DNA of 64,000 nt from Lachnoclostridium sp. An196 (GCF_002160135.1 NZ_NFJZ01000005.1:178138-242137), one strand, 5' to 3'. Shown: positions 42,170 through 51,225, numbered from the stretch's first letter. Made by a program: numbers and translations. Notes: generated by a model from the sequence alone, not told the origin.

Positions 42170-43708
42170 CTACATCAACGGCGCAAGCACACGCAGCACC
42201 GAAGTAAACAGATTTCCCAGAAGGCCCTGGCGGCAATCGCTGAATGTCACCTGATGGCATTGCCTAAAACAGTCCTCCATATCCTTTTTCACGTCCAAAA
42301 CCGCCCTGCAGCCGTACAGGAATGTCCCGCATTCAAAATGAAGATACAGGCTCCGGAAATCCATATTGATCGTCCCCACAGTGGCGATCCGGTCATCGCA
42401 TACGTAAGATTTGGCATGGACGAACCCCGGCGTGTATTCATAGATCTGCACGCCTGCGTTCAGCAGGGGCGGATAGTAAGATTTGGCCATGAAAAATACC
42501 ACCGGTTTATCCGGGATTCCCGGCATCAGGATGCGCACATCCACTCCGCGCTTCGCCGCCAGGCAGAGCGCATTCTCCATCTCATCGCTGATCAGCAGAT
42601 ACGGCGTAGCGATATAGACATAATCTTTCGCCTGATTCAGAATATTGATATAGACATTCTCTCCAAGCTCTTCATTGTCCAGCGGCGTGTCCGCATAGGG
42701 GACAACATAACCGTCGCTTTCAAAAGAATCTGTATGCCATCTGCGCGGACGGAAGATACTGTAATCCAGATCCGGTTCCCGGAACGCGTTCCACATCTCC
42801 AGAAACATCAGTGTAAAACTGTAGACCGCTTCCCCGTAAATCCGCACGCCGGTATCTTTCCAGTGCCCGAAACGGACCTTTTCGTTAATATATTCATCCG
42901 CCAGGTTAATCCCACCGTTATAAGCGGTATGACCATCGATCACCAGAATTTTCCGATGATCCCTGTTGTTCATTACCACTGACAGAAATGGCACGAAGCG
43001 GTTAAACGCCATACATTTGATTCCTTTTTCTTTCATTCGCTGCGCATACTGATACGGCAGTTTGGACACACAGCCCACATCATCGTAGATCAAACGTACA
43101 TCCACGCCTTCCCGGACCTTCCGCTCCAGAATCTCCAGCATGGTATTCCACATAATCCCCTCTTCAATGATATAATATTCCAGGAAAATGTAATGTTCCG
43201 CCTTTTCCAGATCCCGGAGCATGTCCGCGAACATCGCTTCTCCTACCGGGTAATATTTCACCTGTGTGTTTTTCCAGACCGGATAGGGACCATACTCACC
43301 CAAATAGCGGATATTTCCCGCCACATCCGGAGCATGCTCTTCTATCTCCTTCAGTATCTGTTCGTTCTGAACGAGTTCCTCGCTCATCTCGCCTTTCACT
43401 TCCGCCATATGGACCGCCAGATTTTTGCTGGGCTTTTTGTTGCCGATCAGCAGATACAAGATGCCTCCAAAAAGCGGCAGACCCATGACCAGGATGATCC
43501 ATGCGATCTTGTAAGCCGAACTTTCATCCTTGCGGATCAGGTAAAGAAGAACAAAGATGCTGGCCACACGGAAAAATCCGTTGATAAACACGGAGTAACT
43601 GGTCAGCCGCTCCATAAAAAAGAAAAACCATGCCAGCTGCAGAATTATAGCCAGTCCTACCAGCACCAGCCGGCTCGTTAAAATTCTACCGATTCTTTTC
43701 ATGTCCAT
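42170..43708 (-). CDS. cls: Cardiolipin synthase
   Basis: This 512-residue membrane enzyme joins two phosphatidylglycerols into cardiolipin. Two N-terminal helices are followed by two PLD motifs, NNRDHRKILVIDGHTAYNGG near residue 240 and FVHAKSYVCDDRIATVGTIN near 430. The short WFFFF stretch and the following juxtamembrane region GGILYLLIGNKKPS are typical. It overlaps larB by 23 bases at the start. pgsA at 20 kb would make its precursor. Confidence 0.94.
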   Translation of the reverse strand: MDMKRIGRILTSRLVLVGLAIILQLAWFFFFMERLTSYSVFINGFFRVASIFVLLYLIRKDESSAYKIAWIILVMGLPLFGGILYLLIGNKKPSKNLAVHMAEVKGEMSEELVQNEQILKEIEEHAPDVAGNIRYLGEYGPYPVWKNTQVKYYPVGEAMFADMLRDLEKAEHYIFLEYYIIEEGIMWNTMLEILERKVREGVDVRLIYDDVGCVSKLPYQYAQRMKEKGIKCMAFNRFVPFLSVVMNNRDHRKILVIDGHTAYNGGINLADEYINEKVRFGHWKDTGVRIYGEAVYSFTLMFLEMWNAFREPDLDYSIFRPRRWHTDSFESDGYVVPYADTPLDNEELGENVYINILNQAKDYVYIATPYLLISDEMENALCLAAKRGVDVRILMPGIPDKPVVFFMAKSYYPPLLNAGVQIYEYTPGFVHAKSYVCDDRIATVGTINMDFRSLYLHFECGTFLYGCRAVLDVKKDMEDCFRQCHQVTFSDCRQGLLGNLFTSVLRVLAPLM

Positions 43709-44447
43709 TCACCGCCAGTCGATTGATCTGTGTCGCCACATAACCTGCTCCGTAGCCGTTGTCAATATTGACTACGGTAATTCCGTTAGAGCAGGAATTA
43801 ATCATGGTCAGCAGCGCGGAAAGGCCTCCGAAATTCGCCCCGTATCCCACGCTGGTGGGAACGGCAATCACCGGCACGTCCACCAGTCCGGCCACTACGC
43901 CCGGAAGAGCGCCTTCCATGCCGGCAACTGCAATAACACAGTTAGCATATTCAAATACATCCATGTTATTCAGAAGGCGATGGATGCCTGCCACGCCCAC
44001 GTCAAAAAGACGCGTTACCCTGGTCCCGAAAAACTCCGCCGTACTGGCTGCTTCTTCTGCTACAGGAATATCCGCGGTTCCCCCGGTACAGACCACAATC
44101 TTGCCGACCTGCGGAGTCTCGTGGTATATGGCTTTCAGAATGCGTGACGCAGGATCATATTGAAAATCAGGCAGCTCTTTCATGACCGACTCCGCCTGTT
44201 CTGCGGACGCTCTGGTCGCCAGAACGTTGATCCTCTCTCCCGCCATCCGGCGGCAGATGCCGATCAGGTGTTCCAGTTCTTTGCCCTGGCAGTAAATAAC
44301 TTCTTCAAATCCCTGGCGCAGCTTCCGATGCTGGTCGATCTTGGCATAGTCCAGATCTTCGTACGGCAGTTTTTTTAAAAGTTCTTCCGCTTCCTCTATC
44401 TTTATCTGTCCGGATCTTACATTCTCCAGGATCTCATTTACATCCAT
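43686..44447 (-). CDS. larB: LarB, nickel-pincer cofactor biosynthesis carboxylase
   Basis: This 253-residue protein matches LarB: an N-terminal helical part (EEAEELLKKLPYEDL) and a PurE-like AIR-carboxylase domain with VVCTGGTADIPVAEEA, YANCVIAVAGMEGALPGVVAGLV and VPTSVGYGANFGGL. LarB carboxylates nicotinic acid adenine dinucleotide in making the nickel-pincer cofactor of lactate racemase. larA, larC and larE are not in the window, so it is separated from the usual cluster. It overlaps cls and may be co-expressed by position only. Confidence 0.9.
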   Translation of the reverse strand: MDVNEILENVRSGQIKIEEAEELLKKLPYEDLDYAKIDQHRKLRQGFEEVIYCQGKELEHLIGICRRMAGERINVLATRASAEQAESVMKELPDFQYDPASRILKAIYHETPQVGKIVVCTGGTADIPVAEEAASTAEFFGTRVTRLFDVGVAGIHRLLNNMDVFEYANCVIAVAGMEGALPGVVAGLVDVPVIAVPTSVGYGANFGGLSALLTMINSCSNGITVVNIDNGYGAGYVATQINRLAVNGHEKNR

Positions 44448-44538
44448 TTATCTCACCCCTGCATACGCTTCCTAGTATACCTTTTTCTCTGTGGATTTTC
44501 CATAAACTTTTCATGAACAATTGTTTAAGATTGCAGAA

Positions 44539-45351
44539 CTAGCCCTTCTGAATATGAACCGACATCTGCGGAAACGGGATCTCAATTCCGGCTTCCGTCA
44601 AACGATTGTTCAAAAGTTCCATGGTTCTCCATTTCACATCCCAGTAATCCTCCGATTTCACCCAGGGACGTACCAGAATGGTGATTGCGCTGTCATCCAG
44701 ACTGTCCACAGCCACTATGTAAGGCGGATCATTCAGGACCTTCTCGTCTGCGTTCAGAATTCCTTCTATAATCTCCCTCGCCTTTTTCAAATCTGTGCCG
44801 TAAGCCACTCCCACGCTCATATCCACGCGGCGTGTGTCATTGGCAGAAAAATTCACAATATTGCTGTTGGCAAGAGCTCCGTTGGGAAGAACCACATTCC
44901 GGTTGTCCGCCGTATGAAGAATCGTGGCAAAAAGGTTGATTTCCACCACTGTGCCTTCATTTCCGCTGGTCTGAATATAATTGCCTACAGAAAAAGGTTT
45001 TGTGAGAAGAATCACGATTCCGCCGGCGATATTGGATAAACTCTCTTTCAGCGATAAACCGACTGCCACGCCGGCTGTACCCAAAAGCGTGATAAAAGAA
45101 GCCGTCTGAATACCAAAATGAGACATCAATATCAGTGCCAGTACTACATAGGATACAATTTTTACCAGCGCGTCCAGAAATTGAACTACTCCTGTGTCCA
45201 CGCTGGATCTGTCTAATGCTCTGCGCAGTATTTTACGCAGGAGTCCTAAAAGTTTCAGCCCGATAAACAGGACGGCGAGCGCCCAGATCAGGGAACCGCC
45301 GATTTCCAGGATTTTCGGCAGAAACTGTTCCAGTTTTGTCAGTTCATCCAT
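44539..45351 (-). CDS. MscS-type small-conductance mechanosensitive channel
   Basis: This 270-residue channel protein has three membrane helices in the first ~130 residues and the pore-lining third helix with LLGTAGVAVGLSLKESLSNIAGG. A beta domain follows (PFSVGNYIQTSGNEGTVVEINLFATIL). Length matches the minimal MscS form. It releases solutes on hypo-osmotic shock. It lies between larB and ligA with modest gaps. Confidence 0.92.
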   Translation of the reverse strand: MDELTKLEQFLPKILEIGGSLIWALAVLFIGLKLLGLLRKILRRALDRSSVDTGVVQFLDALVKIVSYVVLALILMSHFGIQTASFITLLGTAGVAVGLSLKESLSNIAGGIVILLTKPFSVGNYIQTSGNEGTVVEINLFATILHTADNRNVVLPNGALANSNIVNFSANDTRRVDMSVGVAYGTDLKKAREIIEGILNADEKVLNDPPYIVAVDSLDDSAITILVRPWVKSEDYWDVKWRTMELLNNRLTEAGIEIPFPQMSVHIQKG

Positions 45352-45369
45352 AGTCAGTCCTCCTGTATA

Positions 45370-47325
45370 TTATTTCAGGAACCGATCCATAAAGTCCTGT
45401 TCTGCCAGGATCTCAACGCCCAGTTCTTTTGCTTTTTTGTTCTTTGATGAATTGGATGTCAGATCATTGTTGATCAGACAGTCTGTCTTGGAAGTAACAC
45501 TTCCCGTTACCTTTCCTCCCCTGGCTTCAATCGCTTCTTTCAAAGCGTTCCTGTTTTCAAAATAATTTAACGACCCGGTAATAACAATCGTCATTCCTTC
45601 CAGATTCCTGGGTTGTCCGCTTGTTTCTTCTTTCTGAATATCCAGTTCTTTCAGAAGATCATCCAGCCAGCGATTGTGCTCCTGATCGGCAAAATAAGTC
45701 TCCACTCCGGCTCCGATCACTTCTCCGATTCCCGGAATACGGCTCAGATCTTCCGCTCCCGCACTCCTCAGACTGTCAAGATCATATCCATATTCCCGGC
45801 AAAGCACCTTTGCGTTGGCCAGGCCAATATTAGGAATTCCCAGGCTGTAGATTACCCTCGGCAAAGTAGTATGACGGGATCGTTCCAGACTATCCATCAG
45901 ATTCTGAAAAGATTTCTCTCCAAATCCTTCCATCTGAACAATTTCGTCCCGGTACCGGTCCAGGTGATACAAGTCTGCATACTCTTTGACAAATCCGTTT
46001 CCTATAAATTTTTCCAGTGTCATCTCCGAAAGACCGTCAATATTCATGGCATCCCGGCTTACGAACAGCGTGAATGCCTTGATCTTTTTTGCCTGACATT
46101 CGGCATTGGTACAGTACAAAGACTCTACGTCATTGGTTTTCTGAATACAGGTTGTCCCTCCGCAGACCGGACAGACAGACGGGATCTCGATATTGCCGCT
46201 TCCCGTCAGATCTTCTGCGATCTGCGGAATGATCATATTCGCTTTATATACCGTGATCCGGTCTCCGATCCCAAGCTTAAGCGCTTTCATGATACTCAGG
46301 TTATGAACGGAGGCACGGCTGACGGTCGTCCCTTCCAGTTCCACCGGTTCAAAAACGGCGACAGGATTGATCAGACCGGTTCTGGACGGACTCCATTCCA
46401 TCCTGACAAGCGTAGTCTCCCGGATCTCATCTCTCCATTTAAACGCAATAGAATCTCTTGGAAATTTTGCCGTACTGCCCAGTGACTGTCCATAGGCAAT
46501 ATCTTCATAAATGCAGACCAGTCCGTCCGACGGCAGATCATTCCCGGGAATCGCGTCTGAGAATTCCCGCACTGCCTGCGGAACGCCTGCACCCGTCACT
46601 TTTTTATACTCTACTACATCAAATCCCTGAGATTTCATCCAACGGAACTGGCTCTCTCTGGAATTTTCAAAATCCACCCCATCGGCGCGCACCAGAGAAA
46701 ACGCATAGAAATATACGTTTCTCTGTGCTGTAATCTCGTTATTCAGCTGACGCACAGATCCGCTGCACAAATTTCTGGGGTTCTTATATCTGGCCTCTTC
46801 TTCCGGTATCTCCGCGTTCATCCGTTCAAAATCCGAATACCGGATCACTGCCTCACCTCTCAGTACCACTTCTGAAGTACATGGAATTGAAAGCGGCACA
46901 TTGCGGAACACTCTGGCATTATTGGTAATTACCTCACCGATTTCTCCGTTTCCCCTGGTAACGGCTTTCTTAAGTTCTCCCTGGTTATAAGTCAGCACCA
47001 CTGTCAGGCCGTCCAGTTTCCAAGACATAAGCACCTCATGGTCTCCGGCAAAATCCGCCAGTGCCGCCACGTCCTTGGTTTTATCCAGGGAAAGCATCGG
47101 ACTCTCATGTCGTTCCTTGGGAAGCTCGTCCACCGCTTCATATCCCACTTCCGCTGTAGGGCTCCCGGCCAGCACTACCCCTGTCTCCTGTTCCAGTGCC
47201 GCCAGTTCATCATAGAGACGGTCATAGTCATAATTACTCATGATCTCCCTGTCTTCCTGATAATACGCCTTGGACGCTTTACCCAAAAGGGCGGTCAGCT
47301 CCCGTATGCGTGCCAGTTTATCCAT
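45370..47325 (-). CDS. ligA: NAD-dependent DNA ligase
   Basis: This 651-residue ligase seals nicks during replication and repair. The adenylated lysine is in SWKLDGLTVVL near residue 110. OB-fold and zinc-finger regions follow (CPVCGGTTCIQK with CTNAECQAKK, four cysteines), then helix-hairpin-helix repeats (LSRIPGIGEVIGAGVETYF) and a C-terminal BRCT domain (LEGMTIVITGSLNYFENR). All domains are present at standard length. It follows the pseudouridine synthase gene by four bases. Confidence 0.96.
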   Translation of the reverse strand: MDKLARIRELTALLGKASKAYYQEDREIMSNYDYDRLYDELAALEQETGVVLAGSPTAEVGYEAVDELPKERHESPMLSLDKTKDVAALADFAGDHEVLMSWKLDGLTVVLTYNQGELKKAVTRGNGEIGEVITNNARVFRNVPLSIPCTSEVVLRGEAVIRYSDFERMNAEIPEEEARYKNPRNLCSGSVRQLNNEITAQRNVYFYAFSLVRADGVDFENSRESQFRWMKSQGFDVVEYKKVTGAGVPQAVREFSDAIPGNDLPSDGLVCIYEDIAYGQSLGSTAKFPRDSIAFKWRDEIRETTLVRMEWSPSRTGLINPVAVFEPVELEGTTVSRASVHNLSIMKALKLGIGDRITVYKANMIIPQIAEDLTGSGNIEIPSVCPVCGGTTCIQKTNDVESLYCTNAECQAKKIKAFTLFVSRDAMNIDGLSEMTLEKFIGNGFVKEYADLYHLDRYRDEIVQMEGFGEKSFQNLMDSLERSRHTTLPRVIYSLGIPNIGLANAKVLCREYGYDLDSLRSAGAEDLSRIPGIGEVIGAGVETYFADQEHNRWLDDLLKELDIQKEETSGQPRNLEGMTIVITGSLNYFENRNALKEAIEARGGKVTGSVTSKTDCLINNDLTSNSSKNKKAKELGVEILAEQDFMDRFLK

Positions 47326-47329
47326 TCTG

Positions 47330-48061
47330 TCAGTCCTCCGTCTCTGTATTGTCTGTCTGCAGCAATTCCAGCAGTTCTTCCAGTTCCTGATCTGTTACAT
47401 TCCTCCACCCGCCGGTCTTAAGATGTCCCAGGCGAATGTTCATAATCCGTACCCGCTTCAGTTCCTGTACATGATACCCCAGTTCTTTGCACATCCGGCG
47501 GATCTGGCGGTTCAGCCCCTGAGTCAGAATAATCCGGAATCTGCGCTTTCCTATTCTCTCCGCTCTGCACGGACGGGTGGTCACGTCCAATTCTTTCAGA
47601 TACACCCCCGCTTCCAGATCCTTCAGGAACCGTTCATTAAACGGCCTGTCTACCATGACTTCATATTCTTTTTCATGAAGATTCGCTCCCCGCATCATCT
47701 GATTGATCAGATCGCCATCATCCGTCATCAGAAGCAGCCCTTCCGAATCCTTGTCAAGTCTGCCTGCATATGTAATCCTTCTGGGATATCCCAGAAACTC
47801 TATAATATTCTGATCGCCGCCCTGGCTGACCTCCGAACAGACGATCCCGCGAGGTTTGTTGACTGCAATTAAAGTAATCCGCTCCTTTTTTTTCTTCACG
47901 ACGGGCTTTCCGTCCAGTTCCACTTTCTGACCTTCCTGAATCTGCATTCCGGTCTGTGCAGTTTTCCCGTCCACCAGAACGCGGCCCTGCAGGATCAAAC
48001 GGTCCGCTTCCCTGCGGGAGCAGACCCCTGCCTCACTCATATATTTATTTAAACGAATCAT
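47330..48061 (-). CDS. 23S rRNA pseudouridine synthase, RluF/RluB type
   Basis: This 243-residue enzyme has an N-terminal S4 RNA-binding domain (IRLNKYMSEAGVCSRREADRL) and a RsuA/RluB/RluF catalytic domain with GRLDKDSEGLLLMTDDGDL (catalytic Asp) and GLNRQIRRMCKELGY. Sequence style in the S4 region and the YPRRITYAGRLD stretch favours RluF, but site specificity (U2604 or U2605) cannot be fixed here. It lies immediately upstream of ligA. Confidence 0.9.
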   Translation of the reverse strand: MIRLNKYMSEAGVCSRREADRLILQGRVLVDGKTAQTGMQIQEGQKVELDGKPVVKKKKERITLIAVNKPRGIVCSEVSQGGDQNIIEFLGYPRRITYAGRLDKDSEGLLLMTDDGDLINQMMRGANLHEKEYEVMVDRPFNERFLKDLEAGVYLKELDVTTRPCRAERIGKRRFRIILTQGLNRQIRRMCKELGYHVQELKRVRIMNIRLGHLKTGGWRNVTDQELEELLELLQTDNTETED

Positions 48062-48169
48062 ATCTGTTTTCCTCCCTCACCATCTTATCAAATTTGCCAA
48101 GAGAAGTAAATAATCCATTGCCGCGCCGGCCGGTCGTTCCCGACAGGCACGGTCAATGCAAAACATGCC

Positions 48170-48607
48170 TTATTTCAAATAAGCCTTCAATTTTTCGATA
48201 TTTTTTTCTTCAAAATCCATCAGTTCCTGTGCCAGTTCATAATATTCTTTCTGAACGCTTTTATTCGATTTCACAACCTTCATTAAATCTGTAATTCCTC
48301 TGGTATTTCCCTGGATCATGAGTTCTGCCAGATGCTCTGTACTTGCATTCAGCAGCGTATTCATCTGAATGCCTCCCCACAACATAGTACGGTTAAGCAG
48401 TTTTTCCTCCGGAGGCGTCTCTTTTGCTTTCTGATACTCCTTCTGCAGCTTCTCTTCCAGCTGCACAAATTTGCAGGCCTGTCGATTCAGATCTAATGCC
48501 AGATCATCATCCTCTACCTTCCCGATCACTGCGTTGATCGCTTCCCGGCCCATCTGCGCGTTTCGAAAACTCTCATCTAAAACGGCTCTGTCTGCTCCTG
48601 ATAACAT
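48170..48607 (-). CDS. Uncharacterised helical protein
   Basis: I do not recognise this 145-residue protein with certainty. It is almost entirely helical, with no cysteine-rich or membrane region except TMLWGGIQMNTLLNAST. Paired helices such as CKFVQLEEKLQKEYQKAKE and YYELAQELMDFEEKNIEKL resemble a ferritin-like or four-helix-bundle fold. The Glu/Asp spacing is suggestive, but clear E-x6-Y or ExxH metal motifs are not seen. Its ribosome-binding site (AAAGGAG) lies within the 3' arm of the upstream terminator hairpin. Confidence 0.7.
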   Translation of the reverse strand: MLSGADRAVLDESFRNAQMGREAINAVIGKVEDDDLALDLNRQACKFVQLEEKLQKEYQKAKETPPEEKLLNRTMLWGGIQMNTLLNASTEHLAELMIQGNTRGITDLMKVVKSNKSVQKEYYELAQELMDFEEKNIEKLKAYLK

Positions 48608-48655
48608 AAAAAAGCTCCTTTCCCTGGTAGTTGCTACTAGGGTATGGAGCTTTTT
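48608..48655 (-). terminator. Terminator of the SH3b gene, containing the next gene's ribosome-binding site
   Basis: AAAAAGCTCC pairs with GGAGCTTTTTT, with an inner CCCTaGTAG/CTACcAGGG stem. The T-run ends directly at the ATG of the downstream helical protein (48607). The GGAG that would start its translation is base-paired in the hairpin. Confidence 0.8.
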
Positions 48656-48661
48656 ACTTTT

Positions 48662-49924
48662 CTATTCCAGGTATTCTGTCAGAATATATCCGGTCATCCC
48701 ATTATACTCGATCTGGCTCCAGCCATTGTCATACGACTGAATCTGTGTAACAGTCTCTCCCGGATAAACCAACGCCAGTCTCTCGGAATCTGTTGAGGCC
48801 TCCGCGCGCATGTTGACACTTTCCGTCACCCTCGTCTGACGGCTTTCGGAAGATGTTCCGGCGCTCTGTTCCTCCCCGGAGGTATCCGCCGAAGCGGAAC
48901 TGCCTTCCAGATATTCGGTCATAACATATCCGGTTACCCCATTATATTCAATCTGGCTCCAGCCATTGTCGTAAGCCTGGATCTGTGTTACAGTCTCTCC
49001 CTGATAGATCAATGCCAGCCTCTCGGAATCCGTTGACGCTTCCGCACGCATGTTGACGCTTTCCGCGACTCGTGTCTGACGGTTCAGAACTGTTCCTTCA
49101 CCGGTTTCCTCCGCCGTTTCTGCAGATTCTGCGGTTTCTCCTGCCTCGGCGGTATCCGCAGTCTCCTCAGCCGGTTCCTCTGTCTCTTCCGTCTCCGTTG
49201 TCTCTGTTGTCTCCTGACTCTCAGCTGATTCTTCCGTCAGCTCTCCGCTGATTCTCTGAATAAATTCCGCCAGCGTAGGATCCTGTTCCTGTGCCTGCTG
49301 GTATCTGGTTCGGACATCGTCGTAAAGCGCCTGCACATCCGGATCCTGCTCCAGCTCCGCCACATATTCCTGCATGCTTTCATCAATATCTCCATAATGG
49401 ATCAGGCGGTTTCCGCTCTCATCCTTCGGGCCGACATACAGGCAGATAATATCCGGCGCGCTGGTTTCGATATTAATCAGCTTCATGTCATAACATACAA
49501 ATACAATATAGGAGTCTTCCACCGGACCGTCTTTTGTGTAAGAAGTCACATTCTCATAAGCTTCTATAAACGCCGAGCGGCTCTGTATGCTTGCCTTATC
49601 CTCATCCGTCAGCACGTCTACAATCGCTTCCAGAGAATCCACATCTCCGCTCGCCATATATTCGCAGTATCTCTCGATCAGACGCTCAATAGAGGCATGA
49701 GTATTCTCCTCCAGCTCATTCGGCTCTTCTTCCACGGCTTCCGCTGTGTCTTCTGTCGTCTCCGCGTCGCTGCCCTGCGCCGCTTCCTCAGCCGTACTTT
49801 CCTGGTTCGCCGCGCTTCCGCCTCCTGCCAGCGCCGCCACAGCTACCACAAGGATTACCGCTACAACAACTCCGATTTGAACTTTGTATTTCATAAACAA
49901 CTCTTTCCACTTCATCTGTTCCAT
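48662..49924 (-). CDS. Membrane-anchored protein with two SH3b repeats
   Basis: This protein of 420 residues starts MEQMKWKELFMKYKVQIG, chosen because AGGAGG lies 6 bases upstream. One N-terminal helix (VQIGVVVAVILVVAVAALAGG) anchors it with the rest outside. A Glu/Thr/Ala-rich linker precedes a ~150-residue helical-beta domain resembling that seen in several Lachnospiraceae SH3b proteins (IERLIERYCEYMASGDVDS). After a second Glu/Thr-rich linker come two near-identical 59-residue bacterial SH3 repeats with VNMRAEAS and GWSQIEYNG. SH3b domains bind peptidoglycan peptides, so an envelope role is likely; the function is unknown. Confidence 0.85.
   Translation of the reverse strand: MEQMKWKELFMKYKVQIGVVVAVILVVAVAALAGGGSAANQESTAEEAAQGSDAETTEDTAEAVEEEPNELEENTHASIERLIERYCEYMASGDVDSLEAIVDVLTDEDKASIQSRSAFIEAYENVTSYTKDGPVEDSYIVFVCYDMKLINIETSAPDIICLYVGPKDESGNRLIHYGDIDESMQEYVAELEQDPDVQALYDDVRTRYQQAQEQDPTLAEFIQRISGELTEESAESQETTETTETEETEEPAEETADTAEAGETAESAETAEETGEGTVLNRQTRVAESVNMRAEASTDSERLALIYQGETVTQIQAYDNGWSQIEYNGVTGYVMTEYLEGSSASADTSGEEQSAGTSSESRQTRVTESVNMRAEASTDSERLALVYPGETVTQIQSYDNGWSQIEYNGMTGYILTEYLE
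48665..49081 (-). repeat. Tandem SH3b coding repeat (2 x 177 bp)
   Basis: Copies at 48665-48841 and 48905-49081 each encode 59 residues that differ at only about seven positions, separated by a 63-base Ser-rich spacer. This is a recent internal duplication. Confidence 0.85.
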
Positions 49925-49996
49925 ATCAAACCTCCTGCCAAAATAATCATTGTGTACCTCTGCCGACAGCAGCCGGCCATTTTTGCATATGAAAAA

Positions 49997-50070
49997 TGCA
50001 CCTGACAAGATTCGAACTTGCGACACCGGGCGTCGGAGGCCCGTGCTCTATCCAGCTGAGCTACAGGTGC
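49997..50070 (-). tRNA. tRNA-Arg, anticodon CCG
   Basis: On the minus strand the 74-base gene starts GCACCTG and ends CAGGTGC-A, giving a perfect 7-bp acceptor stem with discriminator A. The D arm (GCTC-AGCTGGATA-GAGC), anticodon arm (CGGGC-CTCCGAC-GCCCG) and T arm with GTTCGAATC are all standard. The anticodon is CCG, reading codon CGG for arginine. The CCA tail is not encoded. A T-run follows, which would help end the transcript. Confidence 0.96.
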
Positions 50071-50073
50071 ATG

Positions 50074-50118
50074 GCTTATTACCTCAACTATCATACACTA
50101 AGTTGAGGAAATAAGCAA
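50074..50118 (-). promoter_or_regulatory. tRNA-Arg promoter inside a 16-bp inverted repeat
   Basis: TTGCTT and TATGAT, 17 bases apart on the minus strand, give a transcript starting about 13 bases before the tRNA. The -10 sits in the 11-base centre of an inverted repeat whose arms, 50074-50089 and 50101-50116, match at 15 of 16 positions (GCTTATTxCCTCAACT). Such a dyad could be an operator or a processing structure. Confidence 0.7.
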
Positions 50119-50156
50119 ATGTTTTTTGTAATAAATCCGTAATATTTATAATTTTT

Positions 50157-51020
50157 TTATATTTTCAGCTCGCCCGTATCAGAAAAATAACGATACACAT
50201 GTCCGCTCAGATAGTCTTCCGGGGTTACGCAGGTCTCATTTACTTCCTTTACCAGCGCCTCCAATTCTGCCGGATTGCCCGAATAACTGACCGGAAGAAG
50301 GATCACTTCATGGATACTGCTGGGAAGCACATAAAACTCTTCCCCGATCTGCCGGAAACACCGGCGCAGCACATCAGGAATCAGCATCACAGCCGCGCCA
50401 TACTCCCTTTCCCGGATCCCCAGCACATACATACCGCTGGTCTTCCCTTCCAGACCATACCCCTCCAGCAGCTGCTCCATGGGTTCCAACATAACCGGGA
50501 TTTCCGCCATATTCTCTGCAGCAATATGGTACAGTTCCTTCAGATCAATCCCCCACTGTTTCATATGACTGTTATGAATCAACGCAGTTGCGTTGCGAAT
50601 AATCTCTTCCGGGATTTTCAGATAAAACACTACCGCCAGATCCAGCCAGAATAGATGCGGGACATCCCGAAGCAGTTCTTCATTTCTCTCCCGCGAGATC
50701 AGACGGTAGTAAATCCGTTCTTTCATTTTTTCGTATTCCAGCACCTGCAGAAGATCATTTCCTTTTTCCAGCAGGCTTTCCCTCTGCACTTTCAGAATCT
50801 GCTGCGCCAGTTTACGGATCTCGCCTCTGTGGATACCTTCATAATAATAATGATTCACGTAAACCGTCGGCTGCTCTTTTCGTCCTCTGACGCAGCAGGA
50901 AAAGCCATCCATTTTCACGCTGTTGTTCTTCAGTACACGTACTCTGTGAATATGCTCCTCTTCTCCCGCCAACAGACAGATCTCCTGTTCCAGCATATCC
51001 AGGAATTGTGTGTATGTCAT
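50157..51020 (-). CDS. DUF5688-family protein
   Basis: This protein of 287 residues starts MTYTQFLDMLEQEICLL, preceded by AAAGGGG. It matches the DUF5688 group common in Lachnospiraceae: VYVNHYYYEGIHRGEI near residue 50, MKERIYYRLISRERNEELL near 95, and DLAVVFYLKI, then a Met-rich MYVLGIREREYGAAVMLIP. It is predicted soluble with no signal peptide. Function is unknown. Members are often multicopy and may be strain-variable. It lies between efp and the tRNA gene. Confidence 0.78.
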   Translation of the reverse strand: MTYTQFLDMLEQEICLLAGEEEHIHRVRVLKNNSVKMDGFSCCVRGRKEQPTVYVNHYYYEGIHRGEIRKLAQQILKVQRESLLEKGNDLLQVLEYEKMKERIYYRLISRERNEELLRDVPHLFWLDLAVVFYLKIPEEIIRNATALIHNSHMKQWGIDLKELYHIAAENMAEIPVMLEPMEQLLEGYGLEGKTSGMYVLGIREREYGAAVMLIPDVLRRCFRQIGEEFYVLPSSIHEVILLPVSYSGNPAELEALVKEVNETCVTPEDYLSGHVYRYFSDTGELKI

Positions 51021-51155
51021 AATTACCCCTTTTCTTTTCCCTGCCGTCTCAATATGAAATTGTATCTGTGGAATCAGTGTGCGAAAGCACAAGAATGTTT
51101 ATATCTGATATACAGTTTACCGGATTCCCCTGCAGATTGCAAGCCTGAATTTGCG

Positions 51156-51199
51156 AAAAATATCAGGCGGCCAGGCCCCGGAGGCCAAACCGCCTGACA
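51156..51199 (-). terminator. Terminator of efp
   Basis: TCAGGCGG and CCGCCTGA form an 8-bp stem with a nested GGCCTCCGGGGCC core, followed on the minus strand by TATTTTTC. It is an intrinsic terminator about 27 bases after the efp stop. The remaining bases to 51020 hold no gene that I can support. Confidence 0.8.
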
Positions 51200-51225
51200 T
51201 GTCGTTCAGATCTTTGATATCCGTA

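Noticed and set aside
48665..49081. CRISPR-like repeat array
   Set aside because: There are only two long copies, both in frame and encoding SH3b domains.
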